This document shows, in pieces, positions 27,919 through 37,044 of a stretch of 48,946 bases of DNA. The stretch spans positions 1 through 48,946 of the forward strand of contig CADBYS010000023.1 of assembly GCA_902798965.1 (NCBI GenBank), given 5' to 3'. Each line of letters opens with the position of its first letter. Within the stretch, counting starts at the first letter, position 1. This stretch comes from an uncultured Bacteroidales bacterium. Its GTDB lineage: Bacteria > Bacteroidota > Bacteroidia > Bacteroidales > Paludibacteraceae. Under the pieces are notes generated by a model that saw only the letters and a program-made list of their open reading frames with translations, searched no databases and was not told the DNA's origin. The translations under genes and the position numbers were made by a program.

Positions 27919-29739
27919 ATGGCTGCCAAGCAGGAACATATTGCCTCCATACTGCAACGCCTACCCGAACAACCGGGCGTGTATCAATACCTCAACAAGG
28001 AAGGTACAGTAATCTATGTAGGTAAAGCCAAGAACCTGAAGCGGCGGGTGAGCAGCTACTTCAACAAAGATGTAGCTTCACTCAAAACACGGCAACTGGT
28101 AGCGCACATTGCGGATATAAAGTATGTAGTGGTAGGTAGCGAGCAGGATGCGTTCCTGCTTGAAAACAACCTGATCAAGCAATACCAACCGCACTACAAT
28201 ATTCTGCTCAAGGACGGCAAGAGCTATCCGTATATCTGCATAACAAAGGAAGCCTACCCGCGCATATTCAAAACGCGGCAAAAAGAACGGCGTGGTGCGG
28301 AGTACTTTGGTCCATATAGTTTCTCGAACGCTGCAGATACAGTACTGGAACTGATACATCAACTCTACCCTCTCCGTACCTGTAACACACCCATGACGCA
28401 GGAGGGAGTGGATAAGGGTAAATACAAGGTTTGCCTGAAGTATCATATCAAGAAGTGCTGCGGTATATGCGAGCAACGCATACCTACAGCGGAATATGAT
28501 GCCTACATTCAATCAGCCAAGAAGATCATACGCGGTGATGCGCACGAGATAAGCCGGCAACTGATGGACAGAATGCAGGAGTTGGCAGCAGACTACCGCT
28601 ACGAGGAGGCAGAGAAAGTAAAACAGCAATATCTGCTCGTAGAGAAATTCAGAAGCAAGACCGTTGTTACCAATACTACAATCAGCAATCTGGATGTATT
28701 CGGCTATGAGGAACAGAAGGATTTGGCATATATAAGTATGCTACATGTTCATAACGGAAGCATCGTACAGGGACGAACGCTCGAATTCAAGCACAGATTG
28801 GATGAAAGTAGGGAAGAAGTGTTAGCGTATGGCATCACATCCTTGCGTGAACTGTTAGGCAGCAATACCAAAGAGATACTTGTGCCCTTCATACCGGATT
28901 TTGTAGGAGAGGATATACGTATCAACATAGCAGGTTCGGGTGATAGAAAGAAACTGCTGGAATTGGCGGCACAGAATGTACGGCAATACAAAGCGGATAG
29001 ATTGAAGCAAGCGGACAAACTCAATCCGGATCAACGGGCAATACGTATCCTGACCGAATTACAGAAAACAATAGGATTGCCGATATTACCGATGACGATT
29101 GATGCCTTCGATAACTCAAGCATCCAGGGAACAAGTGCGGTTTCCGCCTGCGTGGTATTCAAGAAAGCCAAACCAAGCAAGGGCGACTACAAGCGATTCG
29201 AGGTAAAAGAAGTGGTTGGTCAGGACGATTACGCCACAATGCGCGAAGTAGTAAGACGACGGTATCAACGGATGATTGACAATGGCGAAGAGTTACCTAA
29301 CCTCATCATAGCTGACGGTGGTATCGGACAAATGCATGCAATACGCGAGGCTGTAGAGGATCAGTTGGGATTGCACATTCCTATAGCAGGATTAAAGAAA
29401 GATGACAAACACCGCACGCAAACCCTACTCTATGGCTTCCCTCCCATGGAGTTTGGAATGAGTGTGACAAGCGAGACCTTCCGACTACTCACACATATAC
29501 AGGATGAGGTGCACCGATTTGCCATCAGTTACCACAAAAAGAAGCGCAGTAAACTGCAAATAAGCAGTGAACTCGATGATATTCAAGGAGTTGGCACAGT
29601 TACCAAGCAAAAAATACTGCAACATTTCGGTTCTGTGAAGCGCGCTGGTTCGGCTGAAAAACAAGAATGGATTGATTTGCTCGGAAACAAAAGAGGCTCA
29701 ATGGTTTACGAGTATTTTCAATCAAAAATAAGTCGCTGA
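27919..29739 (+). CDS. uvrC: Excinuclease ABC subunit C
   Basis: 606 residues. UvrC makes both incisions in nucleotide excision repair with UvrA and UvrB. The GIY-YIG domain (residues about 17-95, PGVYQYLNKEGTVIYVGKAKNLKRR) makes the 3' cut; a UVR motif (about 205-240) binds UvrB; an RNase H-like domain (DAFDNSSIQGTSAVSACVVF, IADGGIGQMHA) makes the 5' cut; helix-hairpin-helix motifs (DDIQGVGTVTKQKILQHF) close the protein. It starts 6 bp after apt. Confidence 0.97.
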   Translation: MAAKQEHIASILQRLPEQPGVYQYLNKEGTVIYVGKAKNLKRRVSSYFNKDVASLKTRQLVAHIADIKYVVVGSEQDAFLLENNLIKQYQPHYNILLKDGKSYPYICITKEAYPRIFKTRQKERRGAEYFGPYSFSNAADTVLELIHQLYPLRTCNTPMTQEGVDKGKYKVCLKYHIKKCCGICEQRIPTAEYDAYIQSAKKIIRGDAHEISRQLMDRMQELAADYRYEEAEKVKQQYLLVEKFRSKTVVTNTTISNLDVFGYEEQKDLAYISMLHVHNGSIVQGRTLEFKHRLDESREEVLAYGITSLRELLGSNTKEILVPFIPDFVGEDIRINIAGSGDRKKLLELAAQNVRQYKADRLKQADKLNPDQRAIRILTELQKTIGLPILPMTIDAFDNSSIQGTSAVSACVVFKKAKPSKGDYKRFEVKEVVGQDDYATMREVVRRRYQRMIDNGEELPNLIIADGGIGQMHAIREAVEDQLGLHIPIAGLKKDDKHRTQTLLYGFPPMEFGMSVTSETFRLLTHIQDEVHRFAISYHKKKRSKLQISSELDDIQGVGTVTKQKILQHFGSVKRAGSAEKQEWIDLLGNKRGSMVYEYFQSKISR

Positions 29740-29761
29740 GAATTGAATATTAATAAGGAAT

Positions 29762-30217
29762 ATGTACAAATACACAATAAAAAAAGACGAAAATCAAGGC
29801 ATTTTGCTACTCAATGAGCAAGGTGAACAGGTCAGTCCCTTGAAACTGCTCGAAATAAGCCAACCGCACAGGGTGTATGCCTTCGATGGTCAGATGGGTG
29901 CAGGCAAGACTACATTCATCAAACAACTGTGTGAAGCGATGGGAACAAATGATGTAGTGAACAGTCCAACGTTTGCCATCGTCAATGTATATGATGTGCA
30001 GCAACCCTATCAGGGTGAGGTGTATCACTTCGACTGTTACCGACTCAAAGATATACGCGAGGCGATGGACTTTGGAGCGGAGGAATATCTGTATTCCGGC
30101 AACTACTGTTTCATCGAGTGGCCGGACATACTGCAACCCATATTGCCGAACGATACCTTATATATACATATTAAATTATTGCCAAACGGCGACAGATTAT
30201 TAACAATGCAGTGTTGA
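29762..30217 (+). CDS. tsaE: tRNA threonylcarbamoyladenosine ATPase TsaE
   Basis: 151 residues. TsaE is the small ATPase that assists TsaB/TsaD in making t6A37 of ANN-decoding tRNAs. Walker A is GQMGAGKTT (residues 43-51), then SPTFAIVNVY, HFDCYRL and FIEWPD, all family signatures. The N-terminal 35 or so residues before the P-loop are in the usual range. A Sua5/TsaC domain for the same pathway is encoded at 37.8 kb. It lies 22 bp after uvrC and is followed by a 200-bp AT-rich gap. Confidence 0.94.
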   Translation: MYKYTIKKDENQGILLLNEQGEQVSPLKLLEISQPHRVYAFDGQMGAGKTTFIKQLCEAMGTNDVVNSPTFAIVNVYDVQQPYQGEVYHFDCYRLKDIREAMDFGAEEYLYSGNYCFIEWPDILQPILPNDTLYIHIKLLPNGDRLLTMQC

Positions 30218-30221
30218 AAGA

Positions 30222-30371
30222 TGTTGATAACTCGTTGAAAAGTACAGTAGCCGTGTTGATGGACTACGAAAGACAAAAAAGTTTCGAATAATTTATACAG
30301 CAACACAGCAATTATAACAAAATTACCTATTTGTATGTCAGTAAATTATAAAAGTTATCAACATATCAACA
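30222..30371. other. AT-rich intergenic region with a cluster of TTATCAACA boxes
   Basis: The gap between tsaE and pepD holds TGTTGATAA (30222-30230), TGTTGATGG (30254-30262), TTATCAACA (30355-30363) and ATATCAACA (30363-30371): two exact copies of one 9-mer in opposite orientation and two near copies. The 9-mer differs by one base from the classic DnaA box TTATCCACA. It may be a DnaA-binding cluster or a local regulatory site for pepD. No consensus promoter was found for pepD. Confidence 0.4.
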
Positions 30372-30417
30372 TCGTATATATAACATAGGATTTTTTAACT
30401 AAAAAATTATATATATT

Positions 30418-31875
30418 ATGAAAGACTTACAACCCAGCGGCTTATGGCAGAATTTTGCCAAGCTGACACAGATCCCCCGTCCTTCGGGCAAGAAAGAGGA
30501 GATTTCCCAGTTTCTGTTTGCGTATGGCAAGAGTCTCGGATTAGAGACCTTGACTGATTCCATCGGCAATGTGCTTATTCGCAAGCCTGCTTATCCAGGC
30601 TACGAGGATCATCCGGGCGTTATACTGCAGGGACATATGGATATGGTTCCTCAGAAGAACTCGGATAAGGTGTTCGATTTCGAAAAGGATCCTATCGAGG
30701 CGTATGTAGAGGACAACAAGCAGTGGGTGACAGCTAACGGCACGACGCTTGGTGCGGATAATGGTATAGGTGTAGCTACGGCTATGGCTATCCTGGCTGA
30801 CAAGAACGTGGTTCATCCTCCTCTCGAGGCTTTCTTTACCGTAGATGAGGAGACGGGTATGTACGGCGCGTTCGCTCTGGAGGGCGGCTGGCTGCAAGGC
30901 AAGACGCTGCTTAATCTGGATTCGGAGACGGAAGGTGAACTGTATATGGGTTGCGCCGGCGGTGTGGATACTACGGCTACGTTCCGTTACGTTCCGGTAG
31001 CGGTTGAGGAAGGCGACATAGCGTTCCGCGTACGCCTGTCAGGCTGCAAGGGAGGCCACTCAGGCTGCGATATCCATCTGCAGCGTGCCAATGCCAACAA
31101 ACTGCTCTTCCGCTTCCTCAAGGAGGCTGTAACGAACTATGAGGCACGTCTGGCCAAGGTGGAAGGCGGATCACTGAGAAACGCTATACCGCGCGAGGCA
31201 GAAGCTATCATCACCGTGCCGGCTGACGCTTATGACGACATCATGAACCTGGTGGATGACTTCGAGACGCTGTTTGTAAGCGAATTTGAGGGCGTAGAAG
31301 ACGCTATCAGCCTCACAGCTGAACAAGTATCCTGCCCCAAGGTGGAAATGCCTGAGGATGTACAGGATTTTCTGATTCACGCTATTACTGTTTGTCCGCA
31401 CGGTGTATATAGGATGATGGTCGAGATGCCGGATATAGTGGAGACCTCCAACAACCTGGCAATGATTGAGTTTGCCGAGGATGGTGAGGAGCATGTTGTC
31501 CGCGTATATTGCCTGACGCGTTCGGCTGTGGAGAGCCGCAAGAACGAGCTGCGTGAGGTGATTCATTCTGCTTTCTCTATTGCAGGTGCTGATGTCGAGT
31601 TCTCGGGCGATTATCCCGGCTGGAAGCCGAACATTAACAGTCCGATCATGCACAAGATGAAGGCTATCTACGAGCGTGAGTTCCATGCCGAGCCGCGTAT
31701 AGTGATTATCCATGCCGGACTGGAGTGCGGTATCATAGGCCGCAACTATCCGGGTATGGATATGATATCATTCGGCCCGACGATCGAGCACCCGCACAGT
31801 CCCGATGAGCGCGTGAATATTGCTACGGTACAAAAGTTCTACGACTTCCTGCTGGCAACGCTCAAAGAGCTGTAA
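30418..31875 (+). CDS. pepD: Aminoacyl-histidine dipeptidase (M20 family, PepD)
   Basis: 485 residues, the size of PepD. It is a cytosolic di-zinc dipeptidase with broad specificity, including carnosine-like Xaa-His. The metal ligands are visible: LQGHMDMVPQ (His, Asp), GADNGIGVATA (bridging Asp), VDEETGMYGA (catalytic and metal Glu), LDSETEG (Asp) and GPTIEHPHSPDE (His). The start MKDLQPSGLWQNFAKLTQIPRPS is standard. It stands alone on the plus strand, closed by a heptamer array and a terminator. Confidence 0.96.
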   Translation: MKDLQPSGLWQNFAKLTQIPRPSGKKEEISQFLFAYGKSLGLETLTDSIGNVLIRKPAYPGYEDHPGVILQGHMDMVPQKNSDKVFDFEKDPIEAYVEDNKQWVTANGTTLGADNGIGVATAMAILADKNVVHPPLEAFFTVDEETGMYGAFALEGGWLQGKTLLNLDSETEGELYMGCAGGVDTTATFRYVPVAVEEGDIAFRVRLSGCKGGHSGCDIHLQRANANKLLFRFLKEAVTNYEARLAKVEGGSLRNAIPREAEAIITVPADAYDDIMNLVDDFETLFVSEFEGVEDAISLTAEQVSCPKVEMPEDVQDFLIHAITVCPHGVYRMMVEMPDIVETSNNLAMIEFAEDGEEHVVRVYCLTRSAVESRKNELREVIHSAFSIAGADVEFSGDYPGWKPNINSPIMHKMKAIYEREFHAEPRIVIIHAGLECGIIGRNYPGMDMISFGPTIEHPHSPDERVNIATVQKFYDFLLATLKEL

Positions 31876-31878
31876 GCG

Positions 31879-31906
31879 ATCAGCTGTCAGCAATCAGCAA
31901 TCAGAT
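31879..31906 (+). repeat. Four tandem heptamers after the pepD stop
   Basis: Units ATCAGCT, GTCAGCA, ATCAGCA, ATCAGAT run from 31879 to 31906, starting three bases after the pepD TAA and ending six bases before the terminator stem. Confidence 0.85.
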
Positions 31907-31911
31907 ATGAT

Positions 31912-31940
31912 AAAGGCTGCTCAATCGGGCAGCCTTTATT
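31912..31940. terminator. Bidirectional intrinsic terminator between pepD and parC
   Basis: AAAGGCTGC (31912-31920) pairs with GCAGCCTTT (31929-31937) around an 8-nt loop, followed by a T-rich stretch (TTTATTATT). It lies between convergent genes. Confidence 0.88.
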
Positions 31941-31970
31941 ATTGGTAGAAATATTTAGTAATATCACTTA

Positions 31971-34589
31971 TCAGAGGTCGAGCGATAACTGTTCCGCTTC
32001 ATTGTTGTTGGTGATGGTGAACGGAACGCCTTGCACGGTGGTTGTGGGTGTATCGGCATTATCCTCGGTCTTTTCCTTTTCCGGTTCGGAGTTATTTTCT
32101 TTCTCCTCCGGTTCCGGTTCAGGCGGCTCGGGCGTTATATCCACAATATTGGCTATGTCGTAGTTGCTGAGTCGTTTGCCGCGTGCCTTGGCGGACTTGA
32201 CATCAATAAATTCTGCCATCACTACGTCCAGAGCGGGACGGTTCTCGTCGGCAAACTGCAGTTGGAATACTGCCTCTTCCCTGTCGGACAGGACGACGAT
32301 GCGATGTCCGCTGTCTTCACCCAGTATGGATTGCGGTTTGGCCAGTGCATCCGACAAGGTGAAACGTTTGCCGTAGTAGAACTGCAGTTCCTCGTTCCAC
32401 ATTGCCAGCGACCAAATCTTCTCGGGTTGCCATTTCTCTATACGCAGTATGTTGTTCTCGAAGTGCGCTGTGGGATCGAAGTTATTGAGGTAGTAATTGC
32501 CGTCGGTAGTGATGACGAGGATGCGGTCGTCGTCCTCAAACTCTCCGAGGTACATACCCTGGTTATCGTAGTTGACGCGCAGCACATCCTGATCGAACCA
32601 AACTTTCCGTCCGCCCAAGGTAGAATGACCTTTCTGCTTAAGGGTGATGGACTTGATCTCGAACTTCGTGAGCACATTACCCATGGCATTACGGTTCTTG
32701 ACCGCCAGTTCTGACAAGTCCTTGAGTACCTCAACTTTCTTGAGGTGCAGCTGCGGTTTCAGTGCTACGCGTATGATTTCTGCCTCGCCGTTGGGATTGG
32801 CGGTGAAATATACGATCTTCGAGCCGGGTTTGCCTTGTGTGAGGTCATACTCCTTGTCGCGTGTCACGCCCGTGACGTGGAAGCGTTTCATGTAGTATAT
32901 ACCTCCCTTGCCGTCGCGATACACGACGTTATAGATGGTGCGTACGTCATCTTTCTTGAAGATGGCTATATGCAGAATATCTGTACCAATAAATACTTTC
33001 TCGGCTACGCGGGTGATCTTGTACTTACCATCCTTGTGGAAGACGATGATATCATCGATATCCGAGCAGTTGAACAGGAACTCGTCCTTCTTGAGTCCGG
33101 TACCCACAAATCCGTCGGCGTAGTTGATGTACAGTTTTTCGTTTGCCTCAACGATGGTCTTGACATTGATGCTTGCGAAGTTACGCACCTCCGTCTTGCG
33201 CGGGTAGCGTGCGCCGTACTTCTGCTTGAGCATCTCAAACCACGAGATCGTATATTCGGTCAGGTGATTCAGGTCGTAAATGGTCGCCTTGATCTTCTTG
33301 TCCAGATCCTTCATCAGCTCGTCGGCTTTCTTGGCATCGAACTTCGTGATGCGGATCATGCGGATGTCGAACAGCCGCTCTATATCCTCGGTTCTAACCT
33401 CACGGATCAGTTTGGCCTTGAAGGGCTCGAGGGCGTTATCAACAAACTGAATCAGTTTCTCCTTGCTCGGTGCCTGCTCGTAGCCTTGCTCCTTGTAGAT
33501 GCGGTTCTCGATGAAGATCTTCTCCAGCGAGGTATAGAAGTACTGCTCCTCAAGTTCGGCTTTCTGTATCTCCAGTTCCTGGCGCAGCAGGTCTTTGGTG
33601 TTGTCGGTGGAGAGCTTGAGCAGCGTGGATACGTTGGTGAAGATAGGTTTCTTGTCCTGTATCACGCAGCAGTTGGGCGATATCGATACCTCGCAGTCGG
33701 TGAAGGCATACAGTGCATCGATCGTCTTGTCGGACGATGCGCCGGGTGCCAGCTGTACCACTATCTTCGCCTCCTCGGCGGTGAAGTCATCAACTTTCTT
33801 TATCTTTATCTTCCCGCGTTCCTGTGCCTTGAGGATGGTATCAATGATCTTCGAGGTCGTTGTACCGAACGGCACTTGGCTGATGATCAGTGTCTTGTTG
33901 TCATCCGCCTTGCTGATACGCGAGCGGATCTTGATTACCCCACCCCGTTCTCCGTCGTTGTACTTGCTCACATCCACCTCGCCTCCTGTAGGGAAGTCGG
34001 GATACAGGGTGAACTCCTCGCCGCGCAGGTAGGCGAGCGAGGCATCGCACAGCTCTACGAAGTTATGCGGCAGTATCTTTGAGTTCAATCCTACTGCTAT
34101 ACCTTCCACTCCCTGAGCGAGCAGCAGCGGGAACTTCACGGGCAGATGTACCGGCTCCTTTTTGCGTCCGTCGTACGATGCCATCCAGTGTGTTGTCTTG
34201 GGGTTGAACACCGTTTCCAGCGCGAACTTCGACAGTCGTGCTTCGATGTATCGCGGAGCAGCTGCTCCGTCGCCGGTGAGGATATTTCCCCAGTTTCCTT
34301 GGCAATCGATCAGCAGGTCTTTCTGCCCGAGCTGCACCAGTGCATCGCCGATGGAGGCATCACCGTGCGGGTGATACTGCATCGTTTGTCCTACGATGTT
34401 GGCCACCTTGTTGTACTTGCCGTCATCTACAGCCTTCATGGCGTGCAATATACGGCGTTGCACGGGTTTCAGACCATCCTCTATTGCGGGGACGGCACGT
34501 TCCAGAATGACATACGAGGCATAGTCCAAGAACCAATCTTGGTACATGCCTGTCAAGTGATATTTGACGGAGTCGGTAAAGTCAGCCAT
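31971..34589 (-). CDS. parC: DNA topoisomerase IV subunit A (GyrA/ParC family)
   Basis: 872 residues. Start MADFTDSVKYHLTGMYQDWF, then the quinolone-determining region (YHPHGDASIGDALVQ) and the catalytic tyrosine Y114 in AAAPRYIEARL. A coiled-coil tower and a C-terminal beta-pinwheel follow. The motif around Y114 and the FALETVFNPKTT segment fit the ParC-like branch of Bacteroidetes better than GyrA, which usually has GAMRYTEARM. The C-terminus carries a long acidic low-complexity tail (PEPPEPEPEEKE...), probably disordered. It is preceded by a 55-residue membrane protein gene 8 bp upstream that shares the promoter at 34810. Confidence 0.9.
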   Translation of the reverse strand: MADFTDSVKYHLTGMYQDWFLDYASYVILERAVPAIEDGLKPVQRRILHAMKAVDDGKYNKVANIVGQTMQYHPHGDASIGDALVQLGQKDLLIDCQGNWGNILTGDGAAAPRYIEARLSKFALETVFNPKTTHWMASYDGRKKEPVHLPVKFPLLLAQGVEGIAVGLNSKILPHNFVELCDASLAYLRGEEFTLYPDFPTGGEVDVSKYNDGERGGVIKIRSRISKADDNKTLIISQVPFGTTTSKIIDTILKAQERGKIKIKKVDDFTAEEAKIVVQLAPGASSDKTIDALYAFTDCEVSISPNCCVIQDKKPIFTNVSTLLKLSTDNTKDLLRQELEIQKAELEEQYFYTSLEKIFIENRIYKEQGYEQAPSKEKLIQFVDNALEPFKAKLIREVRTEDIERLFDIRMIRITKFDAKKADELMKDLDKKIKATIYDLNHLTEYTISWFEMLKQKYGARYPRKTEVRNFASINVKTIVEANEKLYINYADGFVGTGLKKDEFLFNCSDIDDIIVFHKDGKYKITRVAEKVFIGTDILHIAIFKKDDVRTIYNVVYRDGKGGIYYMKRFHVTGVTRDKEYDLTQGKPGSKIVYFTANPNGEAEIIRVALKPQLHLKKVEVLKDLSELAVKNRNAMGNVLTKFEIKSITLKQKGHSTLGGRKVWFDQDVLRVNYDNQGMYLGEFEDDDRILVITTDGNYYLNNFDPTAHFENNILRIEKWQPEKIWSLAMWNEELQFYYGKRFTLSDALAKPQSILGEDSGHRIVVLSDREEAVFQLQFADENRPALDVVMAEFIDVKSAKARGKRLSNYDIANIVDITPEPPEPEPEEKENNSEPEKEKTEDNADTPTTTVQGVPFTITNNNEAEQLSLDL

Positions 34590-34597
34590 GAATCGAT

Positions 34598-34765
34598 TTA
34601 ATCGATACGCTTGTTAATGGCAATATACACAATGATACCGACAAACTCAAGCGCAAGGCTTGCTATGAGTAATCCGTTGCTGGGTACGCTGAAATAGTAC
34701 ACACACAGGCAGATTACGCCACACAGAAAGATGATCAATCCGAGGTTTTTAAGTAATGAATTCAT
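34598..34765 (-). CDS. Small membrane protein, 55 residues
   Basis: A short frame starting ATG at 34765 (MNSLLKNLGLIIFL) and ending TAA at 34598-34600. It holds two hydrophobic segments (GLIIFLCGVICLCVYYF and LLIASLALEFVGIIVYIAI) with a short polar turn, and ends NKRID, so it should be a two-helix inner-membrane hairpin. It sits between a perfect promoter and parC, 8 bp before the parC start, which makes it very likely expressed. Function unknown; the position suggests only co-transcription. Confidence 0.8.
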   Translation of the reverse strand: MNSLLKNLGLIIFLCGVICLCVYYFSVPSNGLLIASLALEFVGIIVYIAINKRID

Positions 34766-34809
34766 ATCTGATATGATTTAAGAAAATTCTATTTTTTGCT
34801 CACAGCCTA

Positions 34810-34841
34810 CAAAGTTAATACTTTTTTTTCAATTTTGCAAA
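34810..34841 (-). promoter_or_regulatory. Bacteroidetes-type promoter for the small membrane protein and parC
   Basis: On the minus strand, TTTG (34841-34838), a 20-nt spacer and TAACTTTG (34817-34810). The first start codon is 45 bases downstream. Confidence 0.87.
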
Positions 34842-34881
34842 TATTTTAGGCATTTTTTTTCAAAAAAATTCATTTTTTCGC

Positions 34882-35961
34882 TCAAAGTGCCATAAATTTG
34901 CCTCCTGGAAGGGATTTTATGCATTTTTTCATCTCCAAGTACATCAGTTCGGTGATAACGTCGGAGTACGCTATTTGTGTCTCCTCCACCAGTTCGTTGA
35001 TGAGCATTCCTTCGTCCGCCTCGCGCAGCAACATGAGTATGGTGTGTTGTTGCGTGGAGAGGTTGAGTTCGACGTCGCTGTTTAGTCCCGGCAGTGTCTG
35101 CTGCACAGGTTTGCGGTCGTTATCCCATAGCATGGCTTGTATCAGGTCGTCGGGGTGCTGAATGAGCGATGCTTTGTGGTCGCGTATCAGGGCGTTGCAC
35201 CCTGCCGAGCTGTCGTCGTTGATACGTCCCGGAACAGCAAACACCGGTCGGTTGTAGTCGAAAGCCATCGATGCGGTGATCAGCGCGCCTCCGCGTGCGC
35301 GCGATTCCATAACTATAGTACATTCCGCCAATCCTGCCACGATGCGGTTGCGGGCTACGAAGTTCTGCTTCTCGGGCGTTGTTTCGGTCATATATTCCGT
35401 CAGTATACCTCCGTTCTCCAGTGCGCGGATAGCTTCCGGTCGGTGTAGAGGCGGGTATATGCGATCCAAGCCGTGTGCGGGGATGATCAGGGTGGGTATA
35501 CCTGCTTCCAGGGCTGCACGGTGTGCGGCTATATCGATGCCGTACGCCAAGCCCGAGATGATGGTCAGTTTGGGCAGTTTGTTGGCCAGCTCGAGCACCA
35601 GGTCGCGGGTGTTGATTTTCCCTCGCTCGGTGGCTTGCCGCGTGCCTACGATGGATATGAAGTGCCCGTCCGTGAGGTTGATGTTGCCCTTGGCGTAAAG
35701 TAGTACAGGCGCGTCAGGACATTGTGCCAATAATCTTGGGTAATTATCGTCCTTGAGGAAGTAGGTATTGATGTGATGCTTGTTGATGAACTCCTGTTCG
35801 CGTTTGGCGCGATCGAGTGCCTGCTGTTTGCCGGTCATCTGTATGCGTTCCCACGCCTCTTGGGGCGTGGGGCAGACCTTGAGCAGTTCGCGCAGTTTGC
35901 GGCTGCGGTTGAGGAACAGTTGCGTCAGGGCAATGGTATACGTTAGTTGGTCACTGTTCAT
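34882..35961 (-). CDS. dprA: DNA-protecting protein DprA
   Basis: About 359 residues from the ATG at 35961 (MNSDQLTYTIALTQL). DprA loads RecA onto incoming single-stranded DNA during transformation. The Rossmann-like core is visible: FISIVGTRQATERGK, TIISGLAYGIDIAAHRAAL, GGILTEYMTETTPEKQNFVARNRIVAGL and SRARGGALITA, with the small C-terminal winged-helix domain. The frame extends to 36006, but the later ATG gives the usual start. It overlaps the VanZ-like gene by 11 nt. Confidence 0.95.
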   Translation of the reverse strand: MNSDQLTYTIALTQLFLNRSRKLRELLKVCPTPQEAWERIQMTGKQQALDRAKREQEFINKHHINTYFLKDDNYPRLLAQCPDAPVLLYAKGNINLTDGHFISIVGTRQATERGKINTRDLVLELANKLPKLTIISGLAYGIDIAAHRAALEAGIPTLIIPAHGLDRIYPPLHRPEAIRALENGGILTEYMTETTPEKQNFVARNRIVAGLAECTIVMESRARGGALITASMAFDYNRPVFAVPGRINDDSSAGCNALIRDHKASLIQHPDDLIQAMLWDNDRKPVQQTLPGLNSDVELNLSTQQHTILMLLREADEGMLINELVEETQIAYSDVITELMYLEMKKCIKSLPGGKFMAL

Positions 35962-36394
35962 CGTTGGCGGGGTGTCGGTGGTTATACCATAGTTGGAACA
36001 GCACAAACAGCAGCACGCCTACCATAGCGCCTATTCCGTCGGCGAGCCAGTCAGCCCACTCGCCTTGCCGTGGCGGAAAGTGCGGTTGGATAAGTTCGAT
36101 CAGTCCACCGTAGATCAAGGGTATTGCGATAGCTGTCAGATAGAGTATGTGAACAGGGAGATGCACACGTCGTCCGTCACAGCACATACACAGTGCCAGC
36201 ACCATATATGCTACCATGTGTCCCCACTTGTCTGCCAGCGGAATATCGCCCATAACCGGCACAGGCACTTCTTTCACAAGGCTCAGCCATGTGATACCCG
36301 CTACTACAATTGCAGATGGCAGATAGGCAATATGAAATTTATTTTGGACGATCGGACAGGTGTATTTTGATTCCGTAACACAAGTCGCCTGCAT
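35951..36394 (-). CDS. VanZ-like membrane protein
   Basis: About 147 residues with four hydrophobic segments (YLPSAIVVAGITWLSL, WGHMVAYMVLALCMC, YLTAIAIPLIYGGLIEL, IGAMVGVLLFVLFQL). The ADKWGHMVAY segment and the ELIQPHFPPRQGEWADWLADGIGA segment are typical of VanZ-family proteins. Function in Gram-negatives is unknown. The start is uncertain: the ATG at 36394 overlaps the end of upp by 56 nt, and no ATG lies between there and the first membrane segment, so a non-ATG start near 36335 is possible. It overlaps dprA by 11 nt. Confidence 0.8.
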   Translation of the reverse strand: MQATCVTESKYTCPIVQNKFHIAYLPSAIVVAGITWLSLVKEVPVPVMGDIPLADKWGHMVAYMVLALCMCCDGRRVHLPVHILYLTAIAIPLIYGGLIELIQPHFPPRQGEWADWLADGIGAMVGVLLFVLFQLWYNHRHPANDEQ

Positions 36395-37016
36395 CACCCA
36401 GACCCGGAACGATATATTTCTTGTCGTTCAGGATAGGATCAATTGCTGCGCACCAGAGAGTAACATCAGGGCTGTCATTGAGTTCGCGGCGCATATACTC
36501 GATAGATTTCGGCGTAGCAATCACACTGCATAGATGCGTGTGAGCAGGCTTGCCGTGGCGTAGCAGAGCAAGGTAGCCCACTTCCATTGACATGCCCGTA
36601 GCCAACATCGGGTCAACCAGAATAAGTGTCTTATCGACTATCGACGGCGCGGCCATATACTCAGCTACGATCTCCAGTTCGCCCTTGTCATTTACCCGGC
36701 GGTAGGCACTGAGGAACGCGTTTTCCGCACGGTCGAAGATGTTCAGAAATCCCTGGTGCAGAGGCAATCCGGCACGCAGAATGGTACCTATCACAATACG
36801 GTCGGTGATCTGCGGTACTACGGCAGTACCAAGCGGGGTGGTTACTTCTTGCGGTGCGTAGTTCAAGCGCTTGCTCACCTCAACCGCCATGATTTCACCG
36901 ATACGCTCAATGTTACGACGGAACCGAAGAGGATCACGCTGAATATTCACATCGCGAATCTCGCGCATGAACTGGTTGAGAACACTGTTGTTCTCTGATA
37001 AGTTGATCACTTGCAT
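36339..37016 (-). CDS. upp: Uracil phosphoribosyltransferase
   Basis: 225 residues. It salvages uracil to UMP with PRPP in the cytoplasm. The PRPP loop LILVDPMLATGMSM and the C-terminal uracil-binding segment YIVPGLGDAGDLCYG are intact. The length and the N-terminus (MQVINLSENNSVLNQFMREIRD) fit the Bacteroidetes type. It follows the coiled-coil secreted gene by 28 bp and runs into the VanZ-like and dprA genes. Confidence 0.96.
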   Translation of the reverse strand: MQVINLSENNSVLNQFMREIRDVNIQRDPLRFRRNIERIGEIMAVEVSKRLNYAPQEVTTPLGTAVVPQITDRIVIGTILRAGLPLHQGFLNIFDRAENAFLSAYRRVNDKGELEIVAEYMAAPSIVDKTLILVDPMLATGMSMEVGYLALLRHGKPAHTHLCSVIATPKSIEYMRRELNDSPDVTLWCAAIDPILNDKKYIVPGLGDAGDLCYGIKIHLSDRPK

Positions 37017-37044
37017 AGTATATGAGTTTACTTGGTGCGGGGTA

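Noticed and set aside
32745-34082. A 445-codon open frame antisense to parC
   Set aside because: Same reason: full-length shadow of a certain gene with low-complexity, leucine-rich translation.
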